The notes under the pieces were generated by a model, which had not been told where the DNA came from, made no database searches, and worked only from the letters and a program-made list of their open reading frames with translations. Position numbers and translations under genes: made by a program. 5,119 nucleotides of DNA, taken from positions 1 through 5,119 of the forward strand of contig JACQXP010000206.1 in NCBI GenBank assembly GCA_016208645.1. The letters are read 5' to 3'. Shown in pieces: positions 5,029 to 5,119 of the stretch; the first letter of the stretch is position 1, and each line of letters starts with the position of its first letter. This stretch comes from Candidatus Methylomirabilota bacterium (lineage in GTDB: Bacteria; Methylomirabilota; Methylomirabilia; Methylomirabilales; 2-02-FULL-66-22).

Positions 5029-5119
5029 CTGGTTGCGCCCTAGGTGCAGGTGGTCTCGCCGCCCAAGACATTCAGGACGCCTGGGAGTGTGTCCGGCGGA
5101 CGGACAAGAGAGCGTATCG
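5029..5119 (-). pseudogene. Possible remnant of glycerate 2-kinase (MOFRL domain), partial and broken
   Basis: Reading in from the right edge on the minus strand, 25 residues end in PPDTLPGVLNVLGGETTCT and then a TAG (5040-5042). A P-x-V-L-x-x-G-G-E-T-T-x-T stretch marks the start of the MOFRL domain of glycerate 2-kinase / hydroxypyruvate reductase (GckA/TtuD), where it is normally followed by about seven residues and then GGRNQE. In another frame, starting within the TAG, the next codons (5040-5029) read GRNQ. The gap between the motifs is 2 nt instead of about 21, consistent with an out-of-frame deletion of about 19 nt. No further MOFRL sequence follows; the remaining roughly 90-100 residues of the domain are absent and the repeat cluster takes their place. 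Known: the family motif. Inference: a decayed gene. The fragment is short, so chance resemblance is possible. Confidence 0.33.

Noticed and set aside
4619..5071. Minus-strand open frame across the repeat cluster
   Set aside because: Its Pro/Ser/Arg-rich product is the translation of the palindromic repeats and has no signal upstream of the start.

Overview
This is a high-GC bacterial segment with strong G/C bias at third codon positions, ATG or GTG starts preceded by purine-rich ribosome binding sites, and tightly packed genes. A predicted outer-membrane-type lipoprotein points to a diderm. The window has no marker gene that fixes the taxon. The mix of very GC-rich genes and AT-richer intergenic repeats built on GACAACTGAAAA, CGAAATTC and CCCTCTCCCC...GGGAGAGGG motifs is familiar from environmental genomes such as Methylomirabilota/Rokubacteria-like or deltaproteobacterial lineages. 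That placement is only an impression.

Layout. Positions 1-72 hold the tail of an unidentified + strand gene, overlapping by 14 nt a complete amidase-signature enzyme (59-1477) with an intact Ser-cisSer-Lys triad. A 130-bp AT-rich element with imperfect terminal inverted repeats (1486-1615) separates it from a stand-alone Smr-domain protein (1650-1976). The next block runs on the minus strand and converges on Smr. In transcription order it is a broken peptide deformylase gene (3946-3453), a zinc-ribbon Nudix hydrolase (3456-2935) and an unassigned lipoprotein (2921-2010). Deformylase and Nudix share an ATGA overlap, and the lipoprotein starts 13 nt after the Nudix stop, so the three look like one operon. 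A 122-bp divergent intergenic region (3947-4068) leads to a + strand glyoxalase-II-like metallo-beta-lactamase-fold hydrolase (4069-4716). An 11-bp hairpin spans the stop codon of that gene. The final 400 bp hold no intact gene: three same-orientation GC-rich palindromic repeats (4799-4956), then, entering from the right edge on the minus strand, a fragment resembling the MOFRL domain of glycerate 2-kinase that breaks off within its conserved motif.

The genes do not form one obvious pathway. Deformylase, Nudix and the glyoxalase-like hydrolase are housekeeping or metabolite-repair functions; the amidase and its truncated upstream partner look like a separate catabolic pair. The most notable features are two apparent small out-of-frame deletions, each hitting the most conserved motif of a gene (deformylase motif 1, and MOFRL between GGETT and GRNQ), and the dispersed repeats beside the second. 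I see no defence system, CRISPR array, transposase, tRNA or rRNA, and no convincing undescribed system.
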